The notes under the pieces were generated by a model. It was given only the letters and a program-made list of their open reading frames with translations. It was not told the DNA's origin and searched no databases. From NCBI GenBank assembly GCA_964569295.1, contig CAZMVU010000072.1:1-21813 (forward strand): a stretch of DNA of 21,813 nucleotides. Reading direction: 5' to 3'. Both the position numbers and the translations under genes were made by a program. Source of the DNA: CAZMVU01 sp964569295 (GTDB lineage Bacteria > Hydrogenedentota > Hydrogenedentia > Hydrogenedentales > JAGMZX01). Positions 14,212-21,415 of this stretch are shown here, in pieces (position 1 is the stretch's first letter; the number at the start of each line of letters is the position of its first letter).

Positions 14212-14288
14212 CGCATAAGGTGCTCGCGCAACGGGCGGTACCCCGTTGATAGAAGCGACTGCTTGCCTCTGATTGGCGGACCGGGGTG

Positions 14289-15581
14289 TCAGCCGCCCAT
14301 ACCGAGGCGATCGAGCGCTTTGCGTCCGATGTCGGTGCGGTAGTGGGCATTATCGAAGTGGATTTTCTCGACGGCGGCGTAGGCCTTGCCAATGGCTTCG
14401 GGTACCGTGTCCGCAGCGGCGGTAACGTTCAAGACGCGCCCGCCGTTGGTGCGCAGAACGTCACCGTCCAGGCGGGTGCCGGCGTGAAACACCATGACAC
14501 CCTTGTCCGCCTCGGCTTCCTCGATACCCGTGATGACCTTGCCCTTCTCATAGCTGCCGGGGTAGCCGCCACTCGCCATGACCACGGTCACACATGCGCC
14601 GTCGTCATAGGCAATGGCAGCCTGCTTCAAACCGCCGCAGGCGCACGCCATGAAGATGGGCACGATCTCGCTGGTCATACGCGGCAGCACCACCTGTGTC
14701 TCCGGGTCGCCGAAGCGCACGTTGAACTCGATAACCTTGGGGCCGGCATCGGTGATCATGAGCCCGGCGTAGAGAATGCCGCGGTACGGTGTGCCCTCGG
14801 CGGCCATGCCCGCCACGACCGGCGCGAGCACTTCCTGCTCGATGCGCGCCTGCAGGGCGTCCGTCACCACCGGGGCCGGCGAATAAGCGCCCATGCCGCC
14901 CGTGTTCGGTCCGGCGTCCCCATCGTAGACGGGCTTGTGATCCTGACTCGTGACCATGGGTATCGCGCGCGTACCATCGCAAAAGGCGAGGATACTCGCC
15001 TCCTCTCCCGTCAGGCATTCTTCGATGATAACCCGGCTGCCGGCGTCGCCGAAGGCCTTGTCGACCATGCACCGGTTGATCGCCTCGTGTGCCTCGGCCA
15101 CGGTATGGCACACGGTGACCCCTTTGCCCGCCGCGAGACCATCAGCCTTGACAACGATCGGCAGGCCCTGCGCATGCACATAGTCGAGCGCGGCGCCGGC
15201 CTGCTCGAATGCGGCATACGCCGCAGTGGGGATGTGGTGGCGCGCCATGAAATCCTTGGCAAAGGCCTTGCTCCCCTCGAGGCGCGCGGCGCCGGCACCC
15301 GGACCGAAGACCGTGTGGCCCTTTGCAGAAAGCCGGTCGGCCATGCCGTTGCACAGCGGATCTTCGGGGCCGATGACAGTAAGGGCGATTTTTTCCTCGC
15401 GGATGAGCGCTTCGATACCCTCGAAGTCATTCACGCCCACCGCGGCGCAGCGGCCCTTGGGCATCCGCGCGATGCCCGGGTTGCCGGGCGCCGCGAAGAC
15501 AGCCTGTACTTCCGGGCTTTGGGCGATCTTCCAGGCAAGGGCGTGTTCGCGGCCTCCCCCGCCCACTACGAGAACATGCAT
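14289..15581 (-). CDS. purD: Phosphoribosylamine-glycine ligase (GAR synthetase)
   Basis: A 430-residue ATP-grasp ligase for the second step of purine synthesis, joining glycine to phosphoribosylamine. Seen: N-terminal MHVLVVGGGGREHALAW, then AAPGNPGI, the ATP-grasp strands GLPIVVKADGLAAGKGVTVC, IIEECLTGEEAS, the loop PNTGGMGAYSPAP, and the metal site NVRFGDPETQVVLP. The length is normal. The start was set at 15581 because GAGGAG lies nine bases upstream and the protein aligns with the family start; 16 further in-frame codons upstream are not needed. It lies 65 bases after the IMP cyclohydrolase gene in the same direction. Confidence 0.96.
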   Translation of the reverse strand: MHVLVVGGGGREHALAWKIAQSPEVQAVFAAPGNPGIARMPKGRCAAVGVNDFEGIEALIREEKIALTVIGPEDPLCNGMADRLSAKGHTVFGPGAGAARLEGSKAFAKDFMARHHIPTAAYAAFEQAGAALDYVHAQGLPIVVKADGLAAGKGVTVCHTVAEAHEAINRCMVDKAFGDAGSRVIIEECLTGEEASILAFCDGTRAIPMVTSQDHKPVYDGDAGPNTGGMGAYSPAPVVTDALQARIEQEVLAPVVAGMAAEGTPYRGILYAGLMITDAGPKVIEFNVRFGDPETQVVLPRMTSEIVPIFMACACGGLKQAAIAYDDGACVTVVMASGGYPGSYEKGKVITGIEEAEADKGVMVFHAGTRLDGDVLRTNGGRVLNVTAAADTVPEAIGKAYAAVEKIHFDNAHYRTDIGRKALDRLGMGG

Positions 15582-15646
15582 GGGTCTTGGCTCCTCGTAC
15601 CGTTGTGGTGCGGTCTGGAGACCGGCCACAACCGATGATCTATGGG

Positions 15647-16255
15647 CTACTCGACAGGCGGCTCGGTGCGCTGGAAGTACTCGGCCAGGTTGCGGTCATA
15701 AGCTGCGGTGGACTCGAAGGCATCCTGGGCCAGGCGGTAACGCGTCGCGAACGAGACGGCCCCCTCGTGGGCGCGCATTTCGTGCATGACCTTCGCGTAA
15801 TGCGCGGGACTCACCACGACGGTGACGTAGCGGAAGTTCTTGGCCGCCGATCGGATCATGGCGGCCCCGCCGATATCCGTCTGCTCGAAGACTTCGTCCG
15901 CCGTGGCGCCGGGTTTGTGGGTAATGCCCTCGAGCGGATGCAGGTTCACCACGAGCATATCGATCCACTTCAAGCCGTAGGCCTGGAGCTGCTCGACATG
16001 CACCTTGTTATCGCGGATGCCGAGCAGGCCGGCATGCACCTTGTGGTGCAGCGATTTCACCCGCCCGTCCATCAGCTCGGGGACCCCCGTGAAATCGGCG
16101 ATGCTCAGCGCGTCGATGCCTGCCTCTTGCAATACCTTGAGGGTACCTGAGGTGCTGATGATCTCGACGCCGAAATCCTGCAGCAAGCGCGCCAGTTCGA
16201 CAACGCCGGTCTTGTCGTAACAGCTCAGAACCGCCCGTTCAATCTTGGGTTTCAT
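15647..16255 (-). CDS. purH: Stand-alone IMP cyclohydrolase (PurH N-terminal domain only)
   Basis: A 202-residue protein matching only the N-terminal IMP cyclohydrolase domain of bifunctional PurH, which closes FAICAR to IMP. Marks: RAVLSCYDKTGVVELA (7-22), STSGTLKVL (34-42), LMDGRVKSLHHKVHAG (61-76, Lys67 and His70), VVNLHPLE, TDIGGAAMIRSAAKN (126-140) and the domain-end STAAYDRNLAEYF (182-194). The stop comes eight residues later, where normal PurH goes on for some 300 residues into the AICAR formyltransferase domain. The next gene is purD, with no formyltransferase fragment between, so this looks like a split PurH rather than a broken one. AAAGGA lies seven bases before the ATG. A good promoter lies upstream, and purH-purD are probably co-transcribed. 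Confidence 0.9.
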   Translation of the reverse strand: MKPKIERAVLSCYDKTGVVELARLLQDFGVEIISTSGTLKVLQEAGIDALSIADFTGVPELMDGRVKSLHHKVHAGLLGIRDNKVHVEQLQAYGLKWIDMLVVNLHPLEGITHKPGATADEVFEQTDIGGAAMIRSAAKNFRYVTVVVSPAHYAKVMHEMRAHEGAVSFATRYRLAQDAFESTAAYDRNLAEYFQRTEPPVE

Positions 16256-16287
16256 GTGCGTATCCTTTGCCTGAAAAATGGAGACGC

Positions 16288-16316
16288 ATAATACGTGAAA
16301 CAAATGGAAATGTCGA
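16288..16316 (-). promoter_or_regulatory. Promoter of the purH-purD unit
   Basis: On the minus strand: -35 TCGACA (16311-16316), a 17-base spacer, and -10 TATTAT (16288-16293), each five of six to consensus. The start would be near 16281, about 25 bases before the ATG at 16255. It argues against the longer in-frame start at 16375. Confidence 0.65.
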
Positions 16317-16420
16317 ATCGTGAGGCCGGATGAAGCATATGGGTGAGAATATGGAAATATGGCGCCGGTAGCCACATTTTCGCTTTACGCCGGCGAGATT
16401 GTCGTGCTAGACACGGGCTC

Positions 16421-16492
16421 ATGTTTGGCATTGCCCGCACCGTGATGCCGGGGGTGCCGCATCATGTCACGCAGCCGGAGAACCGGCGCGCG
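16421..16492 (+). pseudogene. Remnant of a REP-associated (RAYT/Y1) transposase
   Basis: The 24 codons from ATG 16421 read MFGIARTVMPGVPHHVTQPE and then NRRA. This is the characteristic start of REP-associated tyrosine transposases (R-x-x-x-PG-x-PHHVTQRGNRR). The next residues lose similarity and the frame ends at 16543; the HUH motif and catalytic tyrosine regions are absent. It is a 5' scrap of a former transposase gene lying between purH and the sulfatase. Confidence 0.65.
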
Positions 16493-16616
16493 GAAAACAG
16501 GCTGCACACGGCCGGCGGCTGGCAGATGTTTGCCTTTGCGTGAGGGAAGGGGTTATTTTGGGGCTACCTTAGACCCGCAGTTCCTGTGTCATCGGCAGGG
16601 CCGAACGATACGCCAG

Positions 16617-16634
16617 GCGCGTTGTACAAAGCGC
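16617..16634. promoter_or_regulatory. 18-bp palindrome upstream of the sulfatase gene
   Basis: GCGC-G-TTGTACAA-A-GCGC is symmetric at every position except the single pair flanking the core. It is followed by six T and lies 28 bases before the sulfatase ATG. It fits an operator for a dimeric regulator. It could also act as a weak terminator-like hairpin, but the perfect 8-bp core leaves little loop. Confidence 0.4.
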
Positions 16635-16661
16635 TTTTTTGCCGAGGGGAAAGCCAACTGT

Positions 16662-18092
16662 ATGAACATTCTTTTCATCACATCGGATAGCCTTGTACCT
16701 TTCGTGACCGGACCCTATGGCGATCAGGCCGGCGCCACGCCCAACCTGGATGCCCTGGCTGCCGCCGGCACGGTCTTCGATAATGCCTACTGCAACTCGC
16801 CCTTGTGCGCGTCGTCGCGCGCATCGCTGATGACCGGCCGCTATGTGGCGGACCTGGGCGCGTTCGATAATGCGGCCGAGTTCTCGGCTGAATGGCCGAC
16901 CATACCCTATGCCCTGCGCGCGACAGGCTATGACACCACCGCTATCGGCAAGCTGCACTATGCCGGCCACGACCAATGGCATGGATTCAACCGGCGCATT
17001 GCCTGGGAATCGGATTACGTAACCGGTTTCAATATCAAGGATGTGTACCAGTTGGCCTGGTCCTGGGAGAAGCCCGCGCGGGGCAATCCCGTCGGGGTGG
17101 ACTGGATGGGGCCGAGCTATGTGAATTCGGAGAAATGGGCGCACTATCCGCATCACTACGACGCAGACGAAGACATTCACGAGAAAGCGCTGGCGTATCT
17201 GGGCGGGAAAAGCCGTGACGATGCCCCGTTCTTTTGTTGCGTCTCCTACCATGCACCGCACAATCCGTTCTGGATTCCCGAGCAATTCAAGGCGCCGTTC
17301 CGCGGCAAGGACTTGCCGATTCCGCAGGTACCCGAGGGTGTGGATACGTGTCACGGGCCGATGGACGCCTGGCTGAACACATTCCACTATGTCCCCGAAG
17401 TGCGCGATGCCATGATGCAGCCGGAAAACCTGCGCTGGTTGTATGAGACCTATTACGGCATGGTGTATGATCTGGACCAGCGGGTCGGGGAATTGCTGCA
17501 AACGCTGCAAACGAATGGCCTGGCGGAGGATACCGCCATCGTGTTCGCCAGCGATCACGGTGACATGCTCGGCCAACGGGGCATGTTGCAGAAGCGCTAT
17601 TTCTACGAATGGTCCATCCGGGTTCCGCTTATATTTGTGCTTCCGGGCGGGCAGGAGCAGCAAAGGCATGTTTCGGAACTGGTTTCCCTGGTGGACCTGT
17701 TTCCCACCTTTGCCGAAATGACACAGGCGCCCGTTCCCAAAGAGCTCCCGGGGCGCAGCCTGGTGCCGGCCATAACCACCGGTGCGCCGCTTGAAGACCG
17801 GCCGGTGTTCTGCGAGTATCACGGAGAAGGGGTGCTTGCGCCCTGCTTTTCCATGCGCTCGGGGAACTATAAGTATGTCTATGTGCATGGCCATGAGGAA
17901 CGCCTGTACAACGTGGCCGAGGATCCGAACGAATACGAGAACCTGATAAGCGCGCCTGGCTGTGCGGAGATAGCTGCCGAAATGAAGCAGGCCTTGCTCA
18001 GTCAATTTGACCCGGACAAAGTCGCCCGGGACGCCTTGACAAGCCAGCGGAACCGCGCTTTTTTGCTTGATTGCATACAGCGCAACCCGTGA
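16662..18092 (+). CDS. Choline-sulfatase-like sulfatase with atypical CASSR motif
   Basis: A 476-residue type I sulfatase without signal peptide, so probably cytoplasmic. It starts MNILFITSDS (Asp9 metal ligand), followed by TPNLDALAAAGTVFDNAYCNSPLCASSRAS. Cys49 is where formylglycine would form. Further marks are GKLHYAG (Lys97, His99) and DQWHGF (104-109), as in choline sulfatases, SYHAPHNPF (His197, His200), and FASDHGDMLGQRG (Asp298, His299), then Lys311. The C-terminus has RLYNVAEDPNEYENL, standard for sulfatases. The modification motif is CASSR, with Ser where CxPxR or CxAxR enzymes have Pro or Ala. The start at 16662 fits the family; the frame is open further upstream through the transposase remnant. 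The substrate is unknown. No maturation enzyme is encoded here. Confidence 0.88.
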   Translation: MNILFITSDSLVPFVTGPYGDQAGATPNLDALAAAGTVFDNAYCNSPLCASSRASLMTGRYVADLGAFDNAAEFSAEWPTIPYALRATGYDTTAIGKLHYAGHDQWHGFNRRIAWESDYVTGFNIKDVYQLAWSWEKPARGNPVGVDWMGPSYVNSEKWAHYPHHYDADEDIHEKALAYLGGKSRDDAPFFCCVSYHAPHNPFWIPEQFKAPFRGKDLPIPQVPEGVDTCHGPMDAWLNTFHYVPEVRDAMMQPENLRWLYETYYGMVYDLDQRVGELLQTLQTNGLAEDTAIVFASDHGDMLGQRGMLQKRYFYEWSIRVPLIFVLPGGQEQQRHVSELVSLVDLFPTFAEMTQAPVPKELPGRSLVPAITTGAPLEDRPVFCEYHGEGVLAPCFSMRSGNYKYVYVHGHEERLYNVAEDPNEYENLISAPGCAEIAAEMKQALLSQFDPDKVARDALTSQRNRAFLLDCIQRNP

Positions 18093-18206
18093 TCCGGCTA
18101 TAGGCGGGTAAAATGGCGGCCGCCGCACGGCGTGTGTCGCATCGCCCGCCTGGGGTTGTGGCACACGAAGCGCGTAATCACCGCCCAACGCTTATGGAGC
18201 ACCACC

Positions 18207-18608
18207 GTGGCCCTGCGTTACTACATGCTGGTTGCCGTCTACTGTGCGGCCCTGTTCATGCTTTCCGCCAGCCCGAACCCGGCGCCGGGCATAAGCCGGT
18301 TCCCCGGAGCGGACAAGGCGGGGCACGCCGTGCTCTACGGCGGGCTGGCCGCGGCCGTGGGCATCGGGATGCGGCGTTCGCAACGGGCATACAGCCCCCG
18401 CACCCTTTTCTATGTGCCCGTCATCTTTGCGGCGGCCTACGGCGTCAGCGACGAAGTGCATCAGTGGTTCGTGCCGGGCCGCACATTGGACGTGTGGGAT
18501 GTGCTTGCCGACGCGGCCGGCGCGGTGCTGGTGCAGTATGCCCTGTGCCGGTGGTGGGCGGTATTGCCCCCAGAACAGGGAACCGCGCCCCCGCCACAGG
18601 GATACTAA
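18207..18608 (+). CDS. VanZ-like membrane protein
   Basis: A 133-residue membrane protein with about four helices. The VanZ-family pattern is clear: an N-terminal helix ending in LSASPNP, then ADKAGHAVLYGGLA (Asp-Lys-x-x-His at 36-40), and later SDEVHQWFVPGRTLDVWDVLADAAGA. VanZ proteins confer low teicoplanin resistance in some operons, but most chromosomal copies have unknown roles. The GTG start at 18207 was chosen because GGAG lies seven bases upstream and the first helix follows at once. An in-frame ATG at 18132 would add 25 residues of non-membrane sequence. The next gene, a penicillin-binding protein, starts 48 bases downstream, so a cell-envelope link is plausible. Confidence 0.8.
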   Translation: MALRYYMLVAVYCAALFMLSASPNPAPGISRFPGADKAGHAVLYGGLAAAVGIGMRRSQRAYSPRTLFYVPVIFAAAYGVSDEVHQWFVPGRTLDVWDVLADAAGAVLVQYALCRWWAVLPPEQGTAPPPQGY

Positions 18609-18656
18609 AGCCGGCGCTGGTTTCTCCGGCAGCGCCCGGGATGATAAGCTTTGATT

Positions 18657-20780
18657 ATGGACGATTCGCAGGTACAAATCCGGCCACGGCGCGGCTGCGG
18701 GCTGCTGTTCTTTTTTCTCGCGCTCATCGTGGGCGCCGTTTGGGGCGGTGCGATGGGCGGCTTCGTGTATGTGCTCGAGGATGCGAAGGAGACCATCGCC
18801 GTGTTGGAGGAGTTCCGGCCGCGCGTGGGCAGCAAGGTCTACTCGTGGGATGGCGAACTGCTGGGCGAATTCATGGAGGAGCAGCGCCAGCTCCTGCGCC
18901 TCAGCGAGATTCCTCTGCATGTGCAAAAGGCATTTATAGCCACGGAAGACCAGCTCTTCTACGAACACAAGGGCGTGAACCCGCTGGCCATCGCGAGCGC
19001 GCTCATCGACAACTTGCAGAGCCGGCGGCCGCGCGGCGCCAGCACGATTACCCAGCAGGTGGTGCGCAACATCGAGCCCCTCGAGGTCGGCACGGAGGTG
19101 TCGTACAAGCGTAAGCTTCGCGAGGCCGTCGTCGCCTTGCAGGTCGAGCGCCAGTTCACGAAGGACGAAATCCTCGAGCTGTACCTGAACCAGATTTTTC
19201 TGGGCAAGAGCGCCTACGGCGTCGAGGCCGCCTCGCAGCAATACTTCAACAAGAGCTGCCGCGACCTGACTTTGGCGGAGGCCGCGCTGCTCGCCGGCAT
19301 TACCCGCGCGCCCAACAGCCAGAATCCGCTGGTGAATCCCGAGGCCGCGCTCGAGCGGCGTGGCGTCGTGTTGCGGCAGATGCTCGACGACTGCCGCTTC
19401 ATCGGCCAGGAGAAATATGAACAGGCCATGGCGGAGGATATAGAGGCTTCGGTCGTGACAGCGGAAGAGCGGGCGGCGTTCGAGGAGGGGCAAACGGATG
19501 TCTGGCAGCCGAACCGTTTCAAAGCGCCGTATTTCGTCGAGGAAGTGCGCCGGTTTCTGCTCGATCGTTACGATATGGACGCCGTGTTCGGCAAAGGTTT
19601 CGAAATCCATACCACCATCGATATGCGCATGCAGCGCGCGGCGGAAGAAGTCCTGCTGACCGCCCTCGATGCGTTTGACGAAAAGAAGAAGGAGTCTCTC
19701 GAAGCGCGTGGCCGGCTCGAGGAGTTCATGCCCGTGAGTGGCGCACTCGTGTGCATAGACAACCGGGATCCATACCAGGGGTTTGTGCGGGCTATGGTGG
19801 GGGGACGTGATTTCGAGGAGCAGAAATACAACACCGTGACCCAGGCCAAGCGCCAGCCGGGTTCGAGCGTGAAACCGTTTGTCTGGGCGGTGGCCCTCAG
19901 TAACGGTCTGACCCCTTCGACCGTGATGATTGACGAGCCTATCGTGCGCTACGACGGCCTGGGCCGCCCCTACCGTCCACATAACTTCGGCAACGACTAC
20001 GCCGGGCCCATCACCTTGCGGCGCGCCCTCGAGAAGAGCGTAAACATTATCAGCATCAAGCTCATCGAGCGGGTCGGACTGCCCGAAGTGCGTGCGCTCC
20101 TGAACCGTTGCGGCATATCGACGCCGATCGACGACACGGCCGGCCTTACGGTTGCCCTCGGTACGCCGGATTTCATCCCGCTCGAGCATTGCGTGGCCTA
20201 CAGTTGCTTCGCCAATAGGGGTATGCGCTATGATCCCGTCATGGTGACAGAGGTACTTAACCGCGACGGCCTCACCCGCTACGAATACGAGAATGAACAG
20301 CGCATCGAGCGCGCCATGTCCGCCAACCTCGCCTATGTGGTGACCCACCTGCTCGAGGGCGTGGCTACGTACGGCACCGGCGCCCGTTCCCGTGACCTCG
20401 AGCGCCCGCGCGCCGGCAAGACGGGCACCACCAACGAGAACCGCAATGTGTGGTTCTGCGGCTTCACCCCGGAGTTTACCGCCATTGTGTGGCTCGGCTA
20501 CCGCGACAACCGCTCCCTCGGACAAGGCAGCAACTACACCGGTGGCCGACTCGCCTGCCCCATCTGGACGCAGTTCATGATTGCCGCCCATGAAGGCATG
20601 CCCAAGCGTGAATTCAAGGCCCCTGAAGGGGTGGACTTTTTCAGCGTCAGCCGCGAGACCGGCATCGAGGGGGGCAATTTCCGCGAGGCGTTCCTCGCCG
20701 GCACACGCCCGCCCACCTCCTGGGAGGTCTACGACAGCAACCTCGACGAAGACCAGGAAGCCCTGCTCTCGCCGCTGTAG
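18657..20780 (+). CDS. Class A penicillin-binding protein (PBP1A-type)
   Basis: About 707 residues: bifunctional peptidoglycan glycosyltransferase and transpeptidase anchored in the inner membrane. A basic N-terminus (RPRRG) leads into one membrane helix (roughly 15-40). The GT51 domain has IATEDQLFYEHKGVNP (catalytic Glu near 97), GASTITQQ, KLREAVVALQVERQFTKDEI and LYLNQIFLGKSAYGVEAA. The transpeptidase domain has RQPGSSVKPF with the SxxK serine near 403, SVN near 461 and KTGTTNENRNVWF. All catalytic motifs are intact. The C-terminus is short and acidic. The start is uncertain: ATG 18657 and an in-frame TTG 18651 are both possible and neither has a clear ribosome-binding site. It probably follows the VanZ-like gene in one transcript. 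Confidence 0.93.
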   Translation: MDDSQVQIRPRRGCGLLFFFLALIVGAVWGGAMGGFVYVLEDAKETIAVLEEFRPRVGSKVYSWDGELLGEFMEEQRQLLRLSEIPLHVQKAFIATEDQLFYEHKGVNPLAIASALIDNLQSRRPRGASTITQQVVRNIEPLEVGTEVSYKRKLREAVVALQVERQFTKDEILELYLNQIFLGKSAYGVEAASQQYFNKSCRDLTLAEAALLAGITRAPNSQNPLVNPEAALERRGVVLRQMLDDCRFIGQEKYEQAMAEDIEASVVTAEERAAFEEGQTDVWQPNRFKAPYFVEEVRRFLLDRYDMDAVFGKGFEIHTTIDMRMQRAAEEVLLTALDAFDEKKKESLEARGRLEEFMPVSGALVCIDNRDPYQGFVRAMVGGRDFEEQKYNTVTQAKRQPGSSVKPFVWAVALSNGLTPSTVMIDEPIVRYDGLGRPYRPHNFGNDYAGPITLRRALEKSVNIISIKLIERVGLPEVRALLNRCGISTPIDDTAGLTVALGTPDFIPLEHCVAYSCFANRGMRYDPVMVTEVLNRDGLTRYEYENEQRIERAMSANLAYVVTHLLEGVATYGTGARSRDLERPRAGKTGTTNENRNVWFCGFTPEFTAIVWLGYRDNRSLGQGSNYTGGRLACPIWTQFMIAAHEGMPKREFKAPEGVDFFSVSRETGIEGGNFREAFLAGTRPPTSWEVYDSNLDEDQEALLSPL

Positions 20781-20782
20781 GT

Positions 20783-20798
20783 GAATGCGAACGCATTC
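20783..20798. promoter_or_regulatory. Palindrome between the PBP and Nudix genes
   Basis: GAATGCG-AA-CGCATTC is a perfect inverted repeat with 7-base arms. It fills almost the whole 20-base gap between the PBP stop (20780) and the Nudix ATG (20801), where a ribosome-binding site would normally be. It may be an operator or an mRNA hairpin affecting translation of the Nudix gene. Confidence 0.4.
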
Positions 20799-20800
20799 CT

Positions 20801-21319
20801 ATGACCTGGATAGATGACAGTTGGTATACGCGCCCACCGGACATGCACGGCGAGCGGCAGGCCGCCGGGGGCGTGGTGGTGCGTATCGAGCGGGGAAACC
20901 TGCGGGTAGCGCTCGTGCGCGAGATCGATGCCGGCGGCGTCCTCCTCGATGGCTACGTCCTGCCCAAGGGCGGCATGCAGAAGGGCGAAGATTGTGAACA
21001 GGCCGCCCGCCGGGAAATCCACGAGGAGGCGGGCCTCACGGAGATCGAACGCCTGGGCGACTTCATCACATTCGAGCGGCAGGACTCGAAGAAGGAATAC
21101 TGGGCCTTTAACCACTACGCCCTCTTCTTCACAAGGCAGCGCGAAGGCGAAATCCTCGACAAAGCGCACCACTTCGACTTTGGCTGGTTCCCCATCGAAA
21201 GCCCGCCAGCCATGTTCTGGCCCGATGAACGCCGGCTCCTGCTCGACAACCGTCTCGCCTTCTACGACCGCGTCATCACGCTCCAGAACCCGAAGCCTCG
21301 CAAGCGAGGGTTCCTTTAG
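20801..21319 (+). CDS. Nudix hydrolase
   Basis: A 172-residue Nudix pyrophosphohydrolase. The Nudix box follows G-x5-E-x7-REU-x-EE-x-GU exactly: Gly57, Glu63, Arg71-Glu72, Glu75-Glu76, Gly78, Leu79. It is preceded by AAGGVVVR (21-28) and YVLPKGG. The PKG before the box recalls diadenosine-polyphosphate hydrolases, but the substrate cannot be fixed from sequence. The later segment HFDFGWFPIES is the usual strand closing the fold. No SD precedes ATG 20801 because a palindrome occupies the gap; Met15 (20843) is another possible start. It lies 20 bases after the PBP gene and may be coupled to it. Confidence 0.88.
   Translation: MTWIDDSWYTRPPDMHGERQAAGGVVVRIERGNLRVALVREIDAGGVLLDGYVLPKGGMQKGEDCEQAARREIHEEAGLTEIERLGDFITFERQDSKKEYWAFNHYALFFTRQREGEILDKAHHFDFGWFPIESPPAMFWPDERRLLLDNRLAFYDRVITLQNPKPRKRGFL
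21288..21318 (+). terminator. Weak terminator-like hairpin at the Nudix 3' end
   Basis: CCTCG-CAAG-CGAGG (21297-21310) forms a 5-bp stem with a 4-nt loop. An outer GAAC/GTTC pairing is possible, and CCTTT follows. It overlaps the last codons of the Nudix gene. The T-tract is short, so efficiency is doubtful. Confidence 0.3.
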
Positions 21320-21415
21320 CACAACGCGAATATAAAGTGCCCCTATCGGTGTTATGCTCAGCACAGGGGGATGTGGCTTGTGGGGTGGTGGACGGTTTCC
21401 ATGAGGACACATCAC

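Noticed and set aside
14286..15638. 450-codon plus-strand frame over purD
   Set aside because: Antisense shadow of a clear purD.
16256..16375. Forty-codon extension of the IMP cyclohydrolase
   Set aside because: The promoter at 16288-16316 lies inside it and a good ribosome-binding site precedes the ATG at 16255.
18113..19114. 333-codon plus-strand frame over the VanZ-like and PBP genes
   Set aside because: Out-of-frame shadow, rich in Arg/Ala/Gly, with no domain.
18192..20591. 799-codon open frame antisense to the PBP gene
   Set aside because: GC-rich coding DNA leaves such antisense frames open; the plus-strand frame has every PBP motif and the antisense translation has no recognisable domain.
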